Assembly: GCA_002778195.1 (NCBI GenBank)
Contig: PCDI01000003.1
Coordinates: forward strand, 1,464,295 to 1,528,294
From: Raffaelea ambrosiae
Lineage: Eukaryota; Ascomycota; Sordariomycetes; Ophiostomatales; Ophiostomataceae
Reading direction: 5' to 3'
DNA: 64,000 bases
Positions 52,473 through 62,849 of the stretch are shown piece after piece (the stretch's first letter is position 1; the number at the start of each line of letters is the position of its first letter). The position numbers and the translations under genes are program-made. A model generated the notes under the pieces. It was not told the origin of the DNA. It saw nothing but the letters and a program-made list of their open reading frames with translations, and made no database searches.

Positions 52473-55400
52473 TTAGGGCGGGTTGTCGTCCGTCTTGTCG
52501 GGGTATGCCGGGCAGTCTTCGCAATAGTTTGTGCCATTCCAGGCGATGTACTCGTAGCACGTCTCCGGCACAAGTTGGTTCTGTGATGTTAGTGGTGAAT
52601 ACAGAGGATTGAAAACACGCACACACGCACACACACACAAAAAAAAGAACACGTACCGCATAAGGACCAGACAAGATCCACGTTTGGCTCAGTGGGTGTT
52701 TGAAGATTGTTCTATATTGTTAGTGAGACTCGTTCTTCTCTCCTGATGTGTTTCGTCCTTTTTCCACTTACGGTGCATTCACGGCTGCGTAGGCTTGGTA
52801 TCCGGCAATGATGCTGTAGCAGGCCTCGGCACCCGCACCGCCGCCGGTGTTGTCGGCCGACGCCGTGGCTCGGCCCTGCACGGTGCCGTAGACGTCCATG
52901 CCAAAGTCGATGCTGGTGTCGGGCACCGACCCCAGAGCCCAGGTAATGCCAAAGGTCAGCACGGGGCTGATGGTGGCCTTGAGGTAGCCGTCGGCCGAGA
53001 CGTCGGCATGAAACTGCGGCTTGCTGTCAAGGGCCCCCGAACCCTCGGGCGCGTCCTTGCGGGCCTGGTCGACGATGCCCTGGTCCTTGGTTGGGGCGTC
53101 CTGCGTGGCATCGTCGCGGTTGGGGTACTGCTGCGTGTAGTCCCAGTGGGCCAGGTCCATGGACACGGTGGCCTCGGAGTGCAGGGTGGCGCGGCCGTCG
53201 AGCTGGCCAAAGATGCGCATGTTGGGTCCGATGGTCACGAGCCCGGGCACGGAGAAGGTGGCGCCAAAGGTGTCGAGACCAAACAGCTCGATCCGGTTGC
53301 TGGAGAAGCTCAGCTCGGCAAAGGCCTCGACGTTGAGGCTGCTGGTGATGCCGCCGTTGGTGCGGAAGAGCACGCTGGACTGCTCGAAGAAGGAGTCGAG
53401 GTGGCCCATGTCGCCGATCAGCGTCAGCTCGCCCGACACCTCGACGTTGATGTCCAGGTCCGTCCACACGCGCAGGTACGAGTCCTGCGGGATGCCGTAG
53501 ACCTCGCACTGGCTGACGTAGTCAAAGAGGTACCACTGGTACTGCCGGTTGATGCTGTGCCGCACGGCCTCGTACTTGTTGTCCACGTAGCGCAGCGCCC
53601 GCAGCCAGTTGGCCAGGTCGTTCGAGAACCACCGCGCGTGCAGCGCGTGCAGCTGGTCGGGCGGCGTGGATCGCCGCTCCTGGTGGAACCGGTGCTCCAT
53701 GTACCGCCGCCAGTTGCCGCCGTGCTCGCGGTCCACCTCTTCCTGCAGCTCGCGCTTCTTCGTCTCAACGTCCTCGCGCTTGCCGATCGTGTCCGTGGAC
53801 GCCAGCGACACCACTGTGCCCCAGTACCCCGGGTCGTCCGAGTAGTCGATGCGCAGCAGCAGGTCCGACGCGTCGGACCGCTTGGTCACCGGCTCCCAGT
53901 CGTAGTCGAAGGTGAAGTCGTACACCGCATCCTCTTCGCGCACAGCGGCCCCGCCTCCACGCTTGGCCAGCCGCTGGGCCAGCCGCTTGACCAGCTTCTT
54001 GGCCTCTTTCGACACGCTCGACGCCCGCTCCATGCTGACGGCCACCGCGTACTTGCCTGCTCCGCAGCCTCGAGGCATCTTGACCACGGTCGTGGCCACG
54101 CCTCCCTTGAAGATGTCTCCGCAGTTGCTGTGCTCCGTCTGGTTCGTGCACACGGCCTGCACCGTCCGTCGTCGCAAGTGCGAGTCGCTGTCGCAGCCCA
54201 CCAGCGCCCAGTGCGAGCCGTCTCGCCGGTCCAGCGACGTCGTGGCGTCGTCCGGCCCCGAGATGATGTGCCAGCCAAACGCGTTGGTGTCTGCGTCGTC
54301 AAAGTCGTCGCCCGAGCTGCCGCCGCCGTCGATGTGGTCAATGTCCACTTCCCAGTCGTTCTCGTTCGTGTCTGGCGGATTCTGCGGGAACAGGTTGGCC
54401 AGCGGCACCGGCACTGTGCTGATCTTGACGTTGAGCGCGCCGGCCGGACAGCAGAAGGCCCGCGGCGTCGTGTACACGTGCGGGTCCTGCGAGCAAATCG
54501 GGTTCATGGCGTTGACAATGCAGGTCTGTGGCCCGCGATACTGGCAGTTTGCGATCCCGCCGCCCAGATAGTCCGTTCCCAGCAGCACCTCGTCGTTGCG
54601 GCACTCCAACACGTTCGAGCAATCCTTGGGGTCGTCGTCCTCGTTGTCGCCCGGCGCCCAGTAGCACCCCGACGTGTCTGCGTCGTCCGAGCAGCACCAC
54701 GGCGACCACATATCGTTGTCGGTGGCACAGTTGCCTGCGGAGTACCCGGCAACCCGCCGCCCGTTCGCACACACAGCGGCACCGCCCTCGATGTCGCTCC
54801 GCAGCGCACACCGCGACGGCTCAAAGTCGCACACATCCTTGCCCGTGATCTCCGTCTCGCAGCAGAACTTGGCCGTCCCGCTGTCCAGACACGTGGCATA
54901 GTCTCCGTCGATGACGTAATCCTTGTTGTCCGCCACCTCGAGCGTGCCGTCGGGGCACTTGGCCGAGTTGCAGCTGTCGCCGTGCAGGATCGCCGTCTTG
55001 CCCTCGTTCCACTCGCACGTGGTCGAGTCCGGCATGCTGTCGAGCGGACAGCACACCAGCTGGTATCTTTTGTTGCTGCACTTGAGGTTGTTGCCCACCC
55101 GCGACGTCCCCGTCTTCGAGCACGTCGGATGCTCCGCGCAGTCGCTGATGTAGCACGACGACGTCGCCCCCGACCACGTCTCGTAGCTGCCCACGCCGTT
55201 CTGCGCCGCGAACTTGCCCAGGCCTCCTGTCAGCGCGTTCAGCGCCGTGTGGTACTGGTCGTCCTGGTCCAGCGCCCAGATGAACAGACCCAGCAGGCCC
55301 TTCTCGTTGGCGTACTTCTGCTTCGCCAGCAGCGTGTCGTGGTCGTCGTACGACACCCACTGGTCGTTGTCGTAGGTAAAGTACACAATCTGCGCGTCCT

Positions 55401-56745
55401 CGTCCGTCTTGACGCTGACCTTCTTCGTGTCGCGGATCGACGTCAGCTCCTGGTACGACAGAATGCCCTCCGTCTTCGTGCATGGGCCCTTCTTGCCCGG
55501 CGCCGAAAACGGACATCCGGCTGTCCGGCAGCTCGGATCCTCCAGCGTGTACGACCGGCCGTAGAATCCGACACCCAGGTTGACCTTGTTGGCGGGCACG
55601 TCGTTGCGCCACAAGAGGTCCAGCGCGCTTGTGATCTCGGTCATGTTCGTGTGGGCATACACAAGCGAGCCGATCTGGTCGGCGGGCGAGTCCCAGGACC
55701 CGTGCAGGTCGTACGTCATCAGGTTCATCCAGTCGACGTACTGGGTCATGTTGCCAATGTCGAACCAGCGCATGTACCAGTACGACGTCGGCGCGGTGAA
55801 GGACAGGCCCAGTGCCTTGGACGACACCTGGCTGTCGAACGTGTCGCGCAGCGTCTTGACCAGGTCCACAAAGTTCTGCGTGTCCTCCGTCTTGCCACCG
55901 CGGTCGGGTGCCCCGGGGTACTCCCAGTCCAGGTCGACGCCGTCAAACCCCCACTCCGTCAGGAAGCTGACCAGATTGCCGGCAAACTTGGTCCGCGACG
56001 ACGCCGTCCGCGCCACGTCGCCCCACACCGGCTGGGTGTCCGTGCCGTTGTCGCTGAACGTCCACCCGCCCAGCGAGAGCCATATCTGCAGACCGGGTGC
56101 CTTTTGTTTCAGGGCCGTCAGGTTCTTGAACGTCTCAATGTGGACGTCTGGCATCGGGGCAATGGTAAACGACGACGGCTGGATGTACCCAAAGGCCACA
56201 TTGATGTGGCTGACCGAGTCGATGGGGATCCAGTCGAAGCTGCGGTATGCACAGCCCACGTTGGGGTCCAGCTGCAGGTTCCACGCCTCGACGTAGCCGA
56301 TCACCAGCGACGTGACGTTGCCGTTGCTCAGCTTCGTCGCCCCGGGCTGGTCGCAGTTGCTCTGGCACTTGTCGTTGCAGAAGTCCTCCGTCATGCCGCA
56401 GTAGCCCCATTCGCCGCAGCACACGTTCAGCGGACACATCTTGCCTGCCGGATCGGCATATTGCCCGCACTCGGCCTTGGCATCGCAGTTCGACACACAC
56501 ACGTCCGGGTCACAGTGGTCCGCGTCAATGCCGCAAAAGCCTGTCTTGCCGTTGCAGCACTCGCCGCCCGCACACGGCGTGTCCTCCGAGCAGCCGCTGC
56601 TCTGCCGTCGCTGCAGTCCAAAGGGGCCAGGATTGTAGGAAATGCCTGCCAGGTCCGGCTGGACTGCTTGAACTGGGACCAGTGCCAAGAACAATACAGT
56701 AAAGGAGAGAAGTAGGGAAAGCGCCAGAGAGCGTGTAGCTGCCAT
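52473..56745 (-). CDS. GH18 chitinase, subgroup C (killer-toxin-like), chitin-binding modules
   Basis: Exons 56745-52772, 52711-52657 and 52580-52473 join to 1378 aa. A signal peptide (about 1-27) is followed by an RR site, two Cys-rich chitin-binding-like modules (about 52-87 and 93-131, the second a hevein type with CCGEWGYCGMTEDFC), then the GH18 barrel (about 146-510) with SLGGW and the catalytic FDGVDLDWEYPG, Glu275 as acid/base. A long Cys-rich region (525-870) and a beta-rich C-terminal region follow. Several KR dibasic sites (LAKRGGG, VTKRSD, IGKRED) could be cut by a Kex2-like protease, as in the zymocin precursor this subgroup resembles. It cleaves chitin outside the cell; proposed roles are wall attack on other fungi or wall remodelling. 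LysM genes follow, typical for the subgroup. Confidence 0.9.
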
Positions 56746-58316
56746 GATTGCAACTGAAGAGAAAGGAGCGACTCGTAAAAGCGCGAGGTCACCAAAAAAA
56801 AAAAAAAGAGTGTGATCAATCGAGATAAAAATCAACAAATAGAGGTATGCCAATGTCCAGTGGTGACTCCTAAACACACCACTGGATCCCCAAAAGAATG
56901 AATGAATGGCCGGCGATGAGGGAGGAGAAAACGAGGGACGGAACCATGAAGGAAAAAAAAAAACGAAAAAAAAAAGAGAGAGAGGCAAAAGAAAAGAGAG
57001 GCGAGAAGAGGAAGAGCACATAACCTGGGAAAAATCCTTCAACCGGCAAGCACGTCTATCCTCCTGCTCCCCTCCTCGCCTCTTCCTGCGCACACATGAT
57101 AATGCCCGTCCCTATTTGCTGTGGTTGTACGAGCACATAGCAATGGTGCCAGTGGGGTTTGCCTAGACATAGATGAACAAGTGCGATTGCCTAATTTGGC
57201 TGTTTCATGGATTGTGGACCACGGCTCCGCCTTGCCCAGGTACCTCACCGTGCGACAAAACAGCGGCTGGCTGCAAAGTGCCAATTTCCGCCCCGATTTT
57301 TAAGGAGTCCTGAGCGTTCCTTCGAATTCTCTCATTGGCGGCCCGAGATCCCCCTGTTCCTCTGCGGTACGAGTATCTGAACAAGGTTAATAGTATGTAC
57401 TCGTATTAGTGAAATATCTTATTAAGCAGTACGATGTGCAGGTGATTTCTTGTGTTACAACCATGGAAAGCAAATGCATACAGATTGCGCGGGAAAGGGT
57501 TCCCGAGAAAACCGGTGAAATACACAGTACACACAGTAGAATTACGGTGTAGATATGTCAACATAGTATTACACGATTCTACGACTCAACGACGCCGGCC
57601 CTGAACTCCAGGAGCTCAACGCCCCCCGGCTCCCGTACGCTATCCAACGCCGGCCCCCAAACCCAGTACGCTATCCAACGCCGGCCCCCACCTCCAGCAC
57701 GCTATACCCAACGCCCGGCCGTTTGACGCCCCAAGAGGTTCTTGTGCTATGTCTTGGCATCTTGGCAACCAAAGAATGTTTTTTGGACGGCATGCAATCG
57801 GCGATGCCCCATCACACCACCTGCTGTATTCCTCTTTCCCGCTCCCCTTCCATCCTGCCAGAGATAGCATTCAAAGTGTGGCTCGCTTCCTTTCGGCGCG
57901 TCCGAACAATCCTTGCAGTGCCACATCCTTCCGTCCCTACTCAGGAATGCACACCCGCATTTCGCGATACTGAATGTCGTTGCTACCGTGTCTTCCGCAC
58001 GGGTGTCTTCTGGCGATCAGGCATTTTGTTTCCCTTTTTCATCCTTCCTCTCACAATATGCAACTAGGTTGTGGGCTTGCCTCTTACGCATTCTCTTCTC
58101 AACGGACTTGATCCAACTACGTATCACAACGCGGACCACGCAGGCAAGGATGCGGAGCATCGGTTGTTCCATCTCTACTTACTACATAGATAGATATCCA
58201 TCAATATAGAAAAAAAAAAAAAAGAAAAGAGAAAAGAAAAGAGAAAAATTTGCTGCCAATGTTCTAGTGTACACGATATCCTCTTCCCAGCCACGGAAGA
58301 CCATCCCATCTCCAGC
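56746..58316. other. Intergenic upstream of the chitinase
   Basis: No gene recognised. The frame of the chitinase stays open upstream to about 57093 but the text is low-complexity Ser/Leu/Phe and is taken as leader. A tandem repeat of CGCTATCCAACGCCGGCCCC units lies at 57648-57722. Confidence 0.5.
57648..57722 (+). repeat. Tandem repeat, about 3 copies of a CGCTATCCAACGCCGGCCCC unit
   Basis: Copies start with (G)TACGCTATCC, TACGCTATCC and CACGCTATACCC, spaced about 30 bases. GC-rich and noncoding. Confidence 0.75.
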
Positions 58317-59486
58317 TTAACCGAACCAATCCCCCGGAGACGCATCTGAGTAGACGAGGTTTGCGGTGCACGTATCCCGCTTGGCCAGCTTGGTGGTTGC
58401 ATTGAACGAGTTGTCGTCGTCGTTGTCGTCCTCCAGCCAGCCGCCATCCACCAAATCGCGGCGTTTCATATAGCCGGGATCGCCAGACTTGATCTGCTTG
58501 CCCATTTTGGGGTACTTATCCTGGAAGGCCATTTGGTACTGCTGAGAGGGATCTCTTGCGTCGATGCCGATGAGCTCGGTGATGGTACCCAGCTGGGAGA
58601 GCCGCAGCAGGGTAGGGTACTCTGTGTCGGGCCAGATGCCAATGTAGGTCCCCATATTGTCGAGCTGCGTGGACATGATATAGGCCCTTCCGCTGCACGA
58701 CTCGGCCACGGCTTGGCTCATGGCCCGGAAGTACTTGCCCCGGAGATCTATGGAGTGGTAGTTGGGGTCGGTGTCATGGGCATATTCGATCTCGTCCAGC
58801 CAGCTGCCCAGCCGCAGCTCGTAGTAATTGCGCTGCAGTATGTTCGAGCTGCTCCCATCGTCGTGTTCGTTCTTGCCCGGCCACAGCATCCAGATCGACA
58901 GTAGGTTGTGCTGGCAGGCAAACTCCGTGGTGGCGCGGCTCTGATCCTTCATGTCCTTCACGTTCATGCCATAATAGATGGACTTCCTCGAGTTGGACAG
59001 GGTCGTCTTGTCCTCCTCGAGCAGGCCCGAGTAGAAGACGCAGGTGTTGTGCATGCGCGTGCGCACGCCCGACTTCATGCGGCTCTGCATGTCCTGCCAG
59101 GTCAACTTGCTGATGTCGAGATCCAAGCCCACGCCGGACTTGATGCAGCCCAGACAGTCCGGCTGGAACAGCGGCGAGCCAATGCGTGCAGGCTTGCGCT
59201 TTGCCAGCTGCTGCAGCGTCGCCTTCTCGCCGCCCTTGGCGGCGCCCCAGAGCTGGCTCTGCACCATGGGATCGAGCCACGAAAAGTCCTCGCCCACCAG
59301 GTCCGGGTCGCTGAGCATGTCCGTCCGAACGACCCCTCCCTCTTGGCCACGCTTGCCCGCATGGCCGCTCATCGACACCGCCGGGGCCTTGAAGGCCAGA
59401 TGGCCGGCGGACTGTGGAGGAGGGCCAAAGTTTCGAGCTTCTGAAGCGGCCAGCAGGAAGCCGGCCGCCAGAAGAAGGGCCTTCAT
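58317..59486 (-). CDS. Unknown secreted protein in the chitinase/LysM cluster
   Basis: Single exon, 389 aa from the ATG at 59486. A clear signal peptide (MKALLLAAGFLLAASEA) precedes a propeptide-like region with a KR site (GKRGQEG). The rest looks like one globular domain with few Cys (QPDCLGCIKSG, HNTCVFYSG, EFACQHN, ESCSGRAYIM). Ordered stretches include RKSIYYGMNVKDMKDQS, IWMLWPGKNEHDD, YFRAMSQAVAESCSGRAY and MGTYIGIWPDTEYPTLLRLS. The end is acidic with an Asp/Asn run and KRDTC. I do not recognise a catalytic motif or family. Its place between a subgroup-C chitinase and LysM genes on the same strand suggests co-regulated secretion, perhaps as a partner or accessory in the same response. 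Confidence 0.8.
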   Translation of the reverse strand: MKALLLAAGFLLAASEARNFGPPPQSAGHLAFKAPAVSMSGHAGKRGQEGGVVRTDMLSDPDLVGEDFSWLDPMVQSQLWGAAKGGEKATLQQLAKRKPARIGSPLFQPDCLGCIKSGVGLDLDISKLTWQDMQSRMKSGVRTRMHNTCVFYSGLLEEDKTTLSNSRKSIYYGMNVKDMKDQSRATTEFACQHNLLSIWMLWPGKNEHDDGSSSNILQRNYYELRLGSWLDEIEYAHDTDPNYHSIDLRGKYFRAMSQAVAESCSGRAYIMSTQLDNMGTYIGIWPDTEYPTLLRLSQLGTITELIGIDARDPSQQYQMAFQDKYPKMGKQIKSGDPGYMKRRDLVDGGWLEDDNDDDNSFNATTKLAKRDTCTANLVYSDASPGDWFG

Positions 59487-60549
59487 GGTTGCTGGTTTGG
59501 TTTGGCGATAGTGATGGTGATACAAACTGCAGTTGTGGCAGTGAATGAATGACCCGGTTCTTTGAGAAGAAAAAAAGAAAAAACAAAAAAAAAACCGACG
59601 AGAGGAAATATGGAGTAGGGAAGTGCCAGGAACAATTGTCCACAAGTGAGTGTGTGTGCTGGTATGAAAGGCGAGCCTCCCACTGCAGCTATGGAAGTGG
59701 AGTTCCAAAAATGGGTGTAAAAGGAAAGAAAGGCAATGTGTGATAACAAAGGAAATCAAAAAGGAATGAAGCATCGTACCCACGAGCTGCAGCGTATCGA
59801 CAGTCAAAGCTAGTCAGGGCGGCCGACCCTTGCACGCTCCTTGCAAACGGATGACCTGCTGAATGTGGATGGCTTCATCGTCTACTTCTCTCGGATGAGA
59901 ATCACGGCGGATGCGCTCCTCCGTTTTCGGTTCTCGTACGAGAAACGCCCTGGTGCCATCAACACTTTGGGTGCGACGATGCGACGCTTTTTTATGGGTT
60001 GATCCTGCAATTTTGAATGCTGTTACCTGGCAGCGGAGAATGCATCCTACGTCGTGCTCATAGTGCACACTGCGTACCATGTTTTGACCATGTGTATGTC
60101 CACTAGCCATCCCACTACAAAGTAGATTAATGTTTGTGAGGGGGCGAAGACTCGGGGGGGCTCAAATTAACCATAAACCTTCAACGATGTCGTTCGGGTC
60201 TGTGCACCGAAAATGGCTTAACAGATTGAGCACCGCTAGCCGTTTTTTCGTCCCCTGCATTAACGCGCCTCGTACATCGGGTGGTTTTAAGCTAGCCCGT
60301 TTTAACCTTGGAGTCGCACTGCATAGGGATGAAAACGTTTTTTACTTTATTTCCACCACACATGGACGCGAATGACATGCGGAAATCCGCTGTGGCTTTT
60401 TAGCGTATGTACACTATGTATGTCTGGGCTGGAACCACCACGCTAAGATTACCCCCCTACCCTACCCCCCCTACCCCCACCTCCAACCCGGCCCGCCACA
60501 TATTAGAATTAAAGATTAAGCCGGGTGTTGTTGGTCTTGTCCCGCATGC
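59487..60549. other. Intergenic, unknown secreted gene promoter to LysM 3' side
   Basis: No gene recognised. C-rich TACCCCCC text lies near 60450-60480. Confidence 0.45.
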
Positions 60550-61902
60550 TTAGAGCGTTGCAATGCATACATAGTAGGCAGACCACAGCGAAGAGCAGGA
60601 CGTGCCGACCGCCGGGTTCCAGGCATAGAATGTGTCCAGCGAGATCCCAGCATCCTCAGCAATGTCGTAGCAGCTGTCGCTCGACGTGACCAGGTGGAAC
60701 GTCTTGCAGTTGCTGGCCATGCCCGCCTGGGTGGGCGTAGGCGTGCTGATGCCGTTGCCCGCCGTCGTGGTCGTCGTCGTGGTCGTGGGCTTCGTTGTGG
60801 TCGTTGGCGCGACCGATGCCTGGCCAATCTTGTGCACGCAGTAGTAGTAGCCCGTCCAGAGCGACGCGCAGGTGTCGCCCACAGCCGGGTTCCACGCGTA
60901 GAAGTCGCTGAGGCTGATGCTGTACTGGTCGGCGATGGCCTGGCAGCCGTCGCCGGCCACCACCTGGTGGAACCCGTCGCAGTCGGTGGCTAGGCCCGAC
61001 TGTGTGGGCGTCGGCGTCGTCACGCCGTTGCCAGTGGTTGTCGTCGTCGTGGCTTTCGCTGTAGTCGACGTTACAAATTTGCTGTTGCTGCTGCTGCCGC
61101 TGCCGCCGCCGATGATGCCCACGCACACGTAGTAGCCAGACCACAGCGAGCCACAACTGTCGCCCACGGCCGGGTTCCAGGCATAGAAGTCGTCAATGCT
61201 GATGCTGTTGTTGTCCGCGAGAGCTTGGCAGCCGTCGCCTGATACGACCTGATGGAACGCGTTGCAGCTGCTCGTCATTCCAGACTGCGTTGGTGTCGGC
61301 GTGGTGACTCCGTTCGATGGCGTCGCAGTCGTCGTCGTCGCCGCCGTCGTCGTGGTATTCGCCGTCGACCCGCCGATGACGCCCACGCAGACGTACGTGT
61401 CCTTCTGCAGTGCAGCACAGCTCGACCCGACGGCCAGGTTCCAGGCGTAAAAGTCGTCCAGCGAAGCCCCAGCAGCAGCGGCAATGTCATAGCAGGTGTC
61501 GCCCGCCACCACTTTGTGGAACGAGTTGCATGACGACACCATGCCCGTCTGGGTGGGTGTCGGTGTGGTGATACCGTTACCCGTCGACGAAGGCTTTGCC
61601 GTGGTGCTGGAGCTGGTGGTGATCACCGGGGGAATGCCCCAGTTCTGCTCCATGCAGTACGAGTCCCCGACGACAACATTGCAGCCATTGGCCAGGGAGG
61701 GGTTGTACGTGGTCAGTTCGTCGTTGGTGATGCCATTGTCGCTGGCCAGCGAGTCACATGTATCCGAGGACGTGGAAACCACCCAGTTGGTGCAGTCCTG
61801 GATGGTGTCGCTGGGGGCGGTCGTGGGAGGATCGACCGTATAAGCCAATGCTCCCTGCAGAAGTGCCAGACTGGCAATGCCCGTAGACGAAGAGATCTTC
61901 AT
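60550..61902 (-). CDS. Secreted protein with five LysM domains
   Basis: Single exon, 450 aa. A signal peptide (about 1-20, cut after GALA) precedes five LysM modules near residues 37-83, 125-172, 213-260, 308-355 and 399-446. Each has the fungal layout C-x-FH-x-VVxGDxC-(8)-[SG]IS-xxDFYAWNPAVGxxCxxL...C. Modules 2-5 are close copies joined by Thr-rich linkers with a repeated TPTPTQ(S/T/A)GM motif; module 1 is more diverged (NPSLANGC). LysM binds chitin or related GlcNAc polymers. No catalytic domain, so it may shield or sequester chitin, or help anchor the chitinase reaction. The ATG at 61902 directly precedes the signal peptide; the upstream open frame is taken as leader. Confidence 0.93.
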   Translation of the reverse strand: MKISSSTGIASLALLQGALAYTVDPPTTAPSDTIQDCTNWVVSTSSDTCDSLASDNGITNDELTTYNPSLANGCNVVVGDSYCMEQNWGIPPVITTSSSTTAKPSSTGNGITTPTPTQTGMVSSCNSFHKVVAGDTCYDIAAAAGASLDDFYAWNLAVGSSCAALQKDTYVCVGVIGGSTANTTTTAATTTTATPSNGVTTPTPTQSGMTSSCNAFHQVVSGDGCQALADNNSISIDDFYAWNPAVGDSCGSLWSGYYVCVGIIGGGSGSSSNSKFVTSTTAKATTTTTTGNGVTTPTPTQSGLATDCDGFHQVVAGDGCQAIADQYSISLSDFYAWNPAVGDTCASLWTGYYYCVHKIGQASVAPTTTTKPTTTTTTTTAGNGISTPTPTQAGMASNCKTFHLVTSSDSCYDIAEDAGISLDTFYAWNPAVGTSCSSLWSAYYVCIATL

Positions 61903-62849
61903 TGTGCTCAGATTCTTGGAAGCAGCAACGAGAGCGATAGAGACAGAGAGAAAGCCCCCTCCAAAAAAGAAAACCAGGGACACAAAAGGATGGGATGTGG
62001 CTCTGTTGGCTGCTGAACGACTGGTCAGAGTAGGTTGGCCGGCGTGCACACGCAATGTAAGGCAGGCTCGGCCCTATGCACGACCTTTTATCTGCGTGTT
62101 ACCGGAGTATTGCTTACCAACTATTGATGGGCTGCTGCCTTATCCGTTTCGTACAACTTTTATTTATTTATTTATTTATTTATTTTTTGAAAGCAATGCA
62201 CATACTGTTGCACATACCGTGACTCCGAGATTCATTGTGCTTTTCCCGCTATGTCCCTCGCGGGCAGCTCCGTCATAGATGCGGTGTTTTTCTGCTTTTG
62301 TTTTTCCCCCGTGGGATGCGCATGTTCATTAGTGTGCAGCACCCAATGCAGAAGGTTGCGTCTCTGTGGAGAGCCCCTGAAACGACAAGGATGGTATCTG
62401 TCCTCGTATCATGTGCGAGCCCGCACTGTATGTATGAGATATCCACTTATAGAGAGAAAGAGGTAAGGATCGGGCGTGTTGGAAGAGAGCGGCAAACGCC
62501 CGATATGTTCGATCACGAGAATGGCCAGTTACGTATTTTTTTTTCTGCTTTTCCCGTCATTGCTTTCTCTTGGGGTATTCGGGCATCGCCACTCCCGGTC
62601 TCTGCTTAATCGAGGGGAAGGATTCCGCCTTCTTTGAGCGTTGGGTCCTTCGTTTCTGCCTTCACGCTCTTTTCCTCTTGAGCCGTTTTCTTCGCTCATT
62701 TCATTGGGTTTTCATGTTGCCCACACACTCTCTTGTTTTCACTCGCTCGCTCACTCTCTCATTCGCTTCTTTGTTGTTCGTTCTTCGGTTCTTCCAGCCC
62801 TTCTTTTCCTTCCATATCACGGCACTCCCACTCGTTTCACTCTTTGGCC
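61903..62849. promoter_or_regulatory. Divergent promoter region between two LysM genes
   Basis: About 950 bases separate the two oppositely directed starts. A (TTTA)n run is at 62158-62182, and C/T-rich text before 62850 is typical of a leader. It is a likely shared control region; no specific site is recognised. Confidence 0.5.

Noticed and set aside
52795..56715. A 1306-codon open frame on the plus strand opposite the chitinase
   Set aside because: It mirrors the chitinase exon, is Val/Arg/Ala/His-rich without any domain, and is expected from the strong third-position GC bias of the true gene.
56746..57093. N-terminal extension of the chitinase
   Set aside because: The upstream open text is low-complexity and precedes a clear signal peptide at 56745, so secretion requires the inner start.
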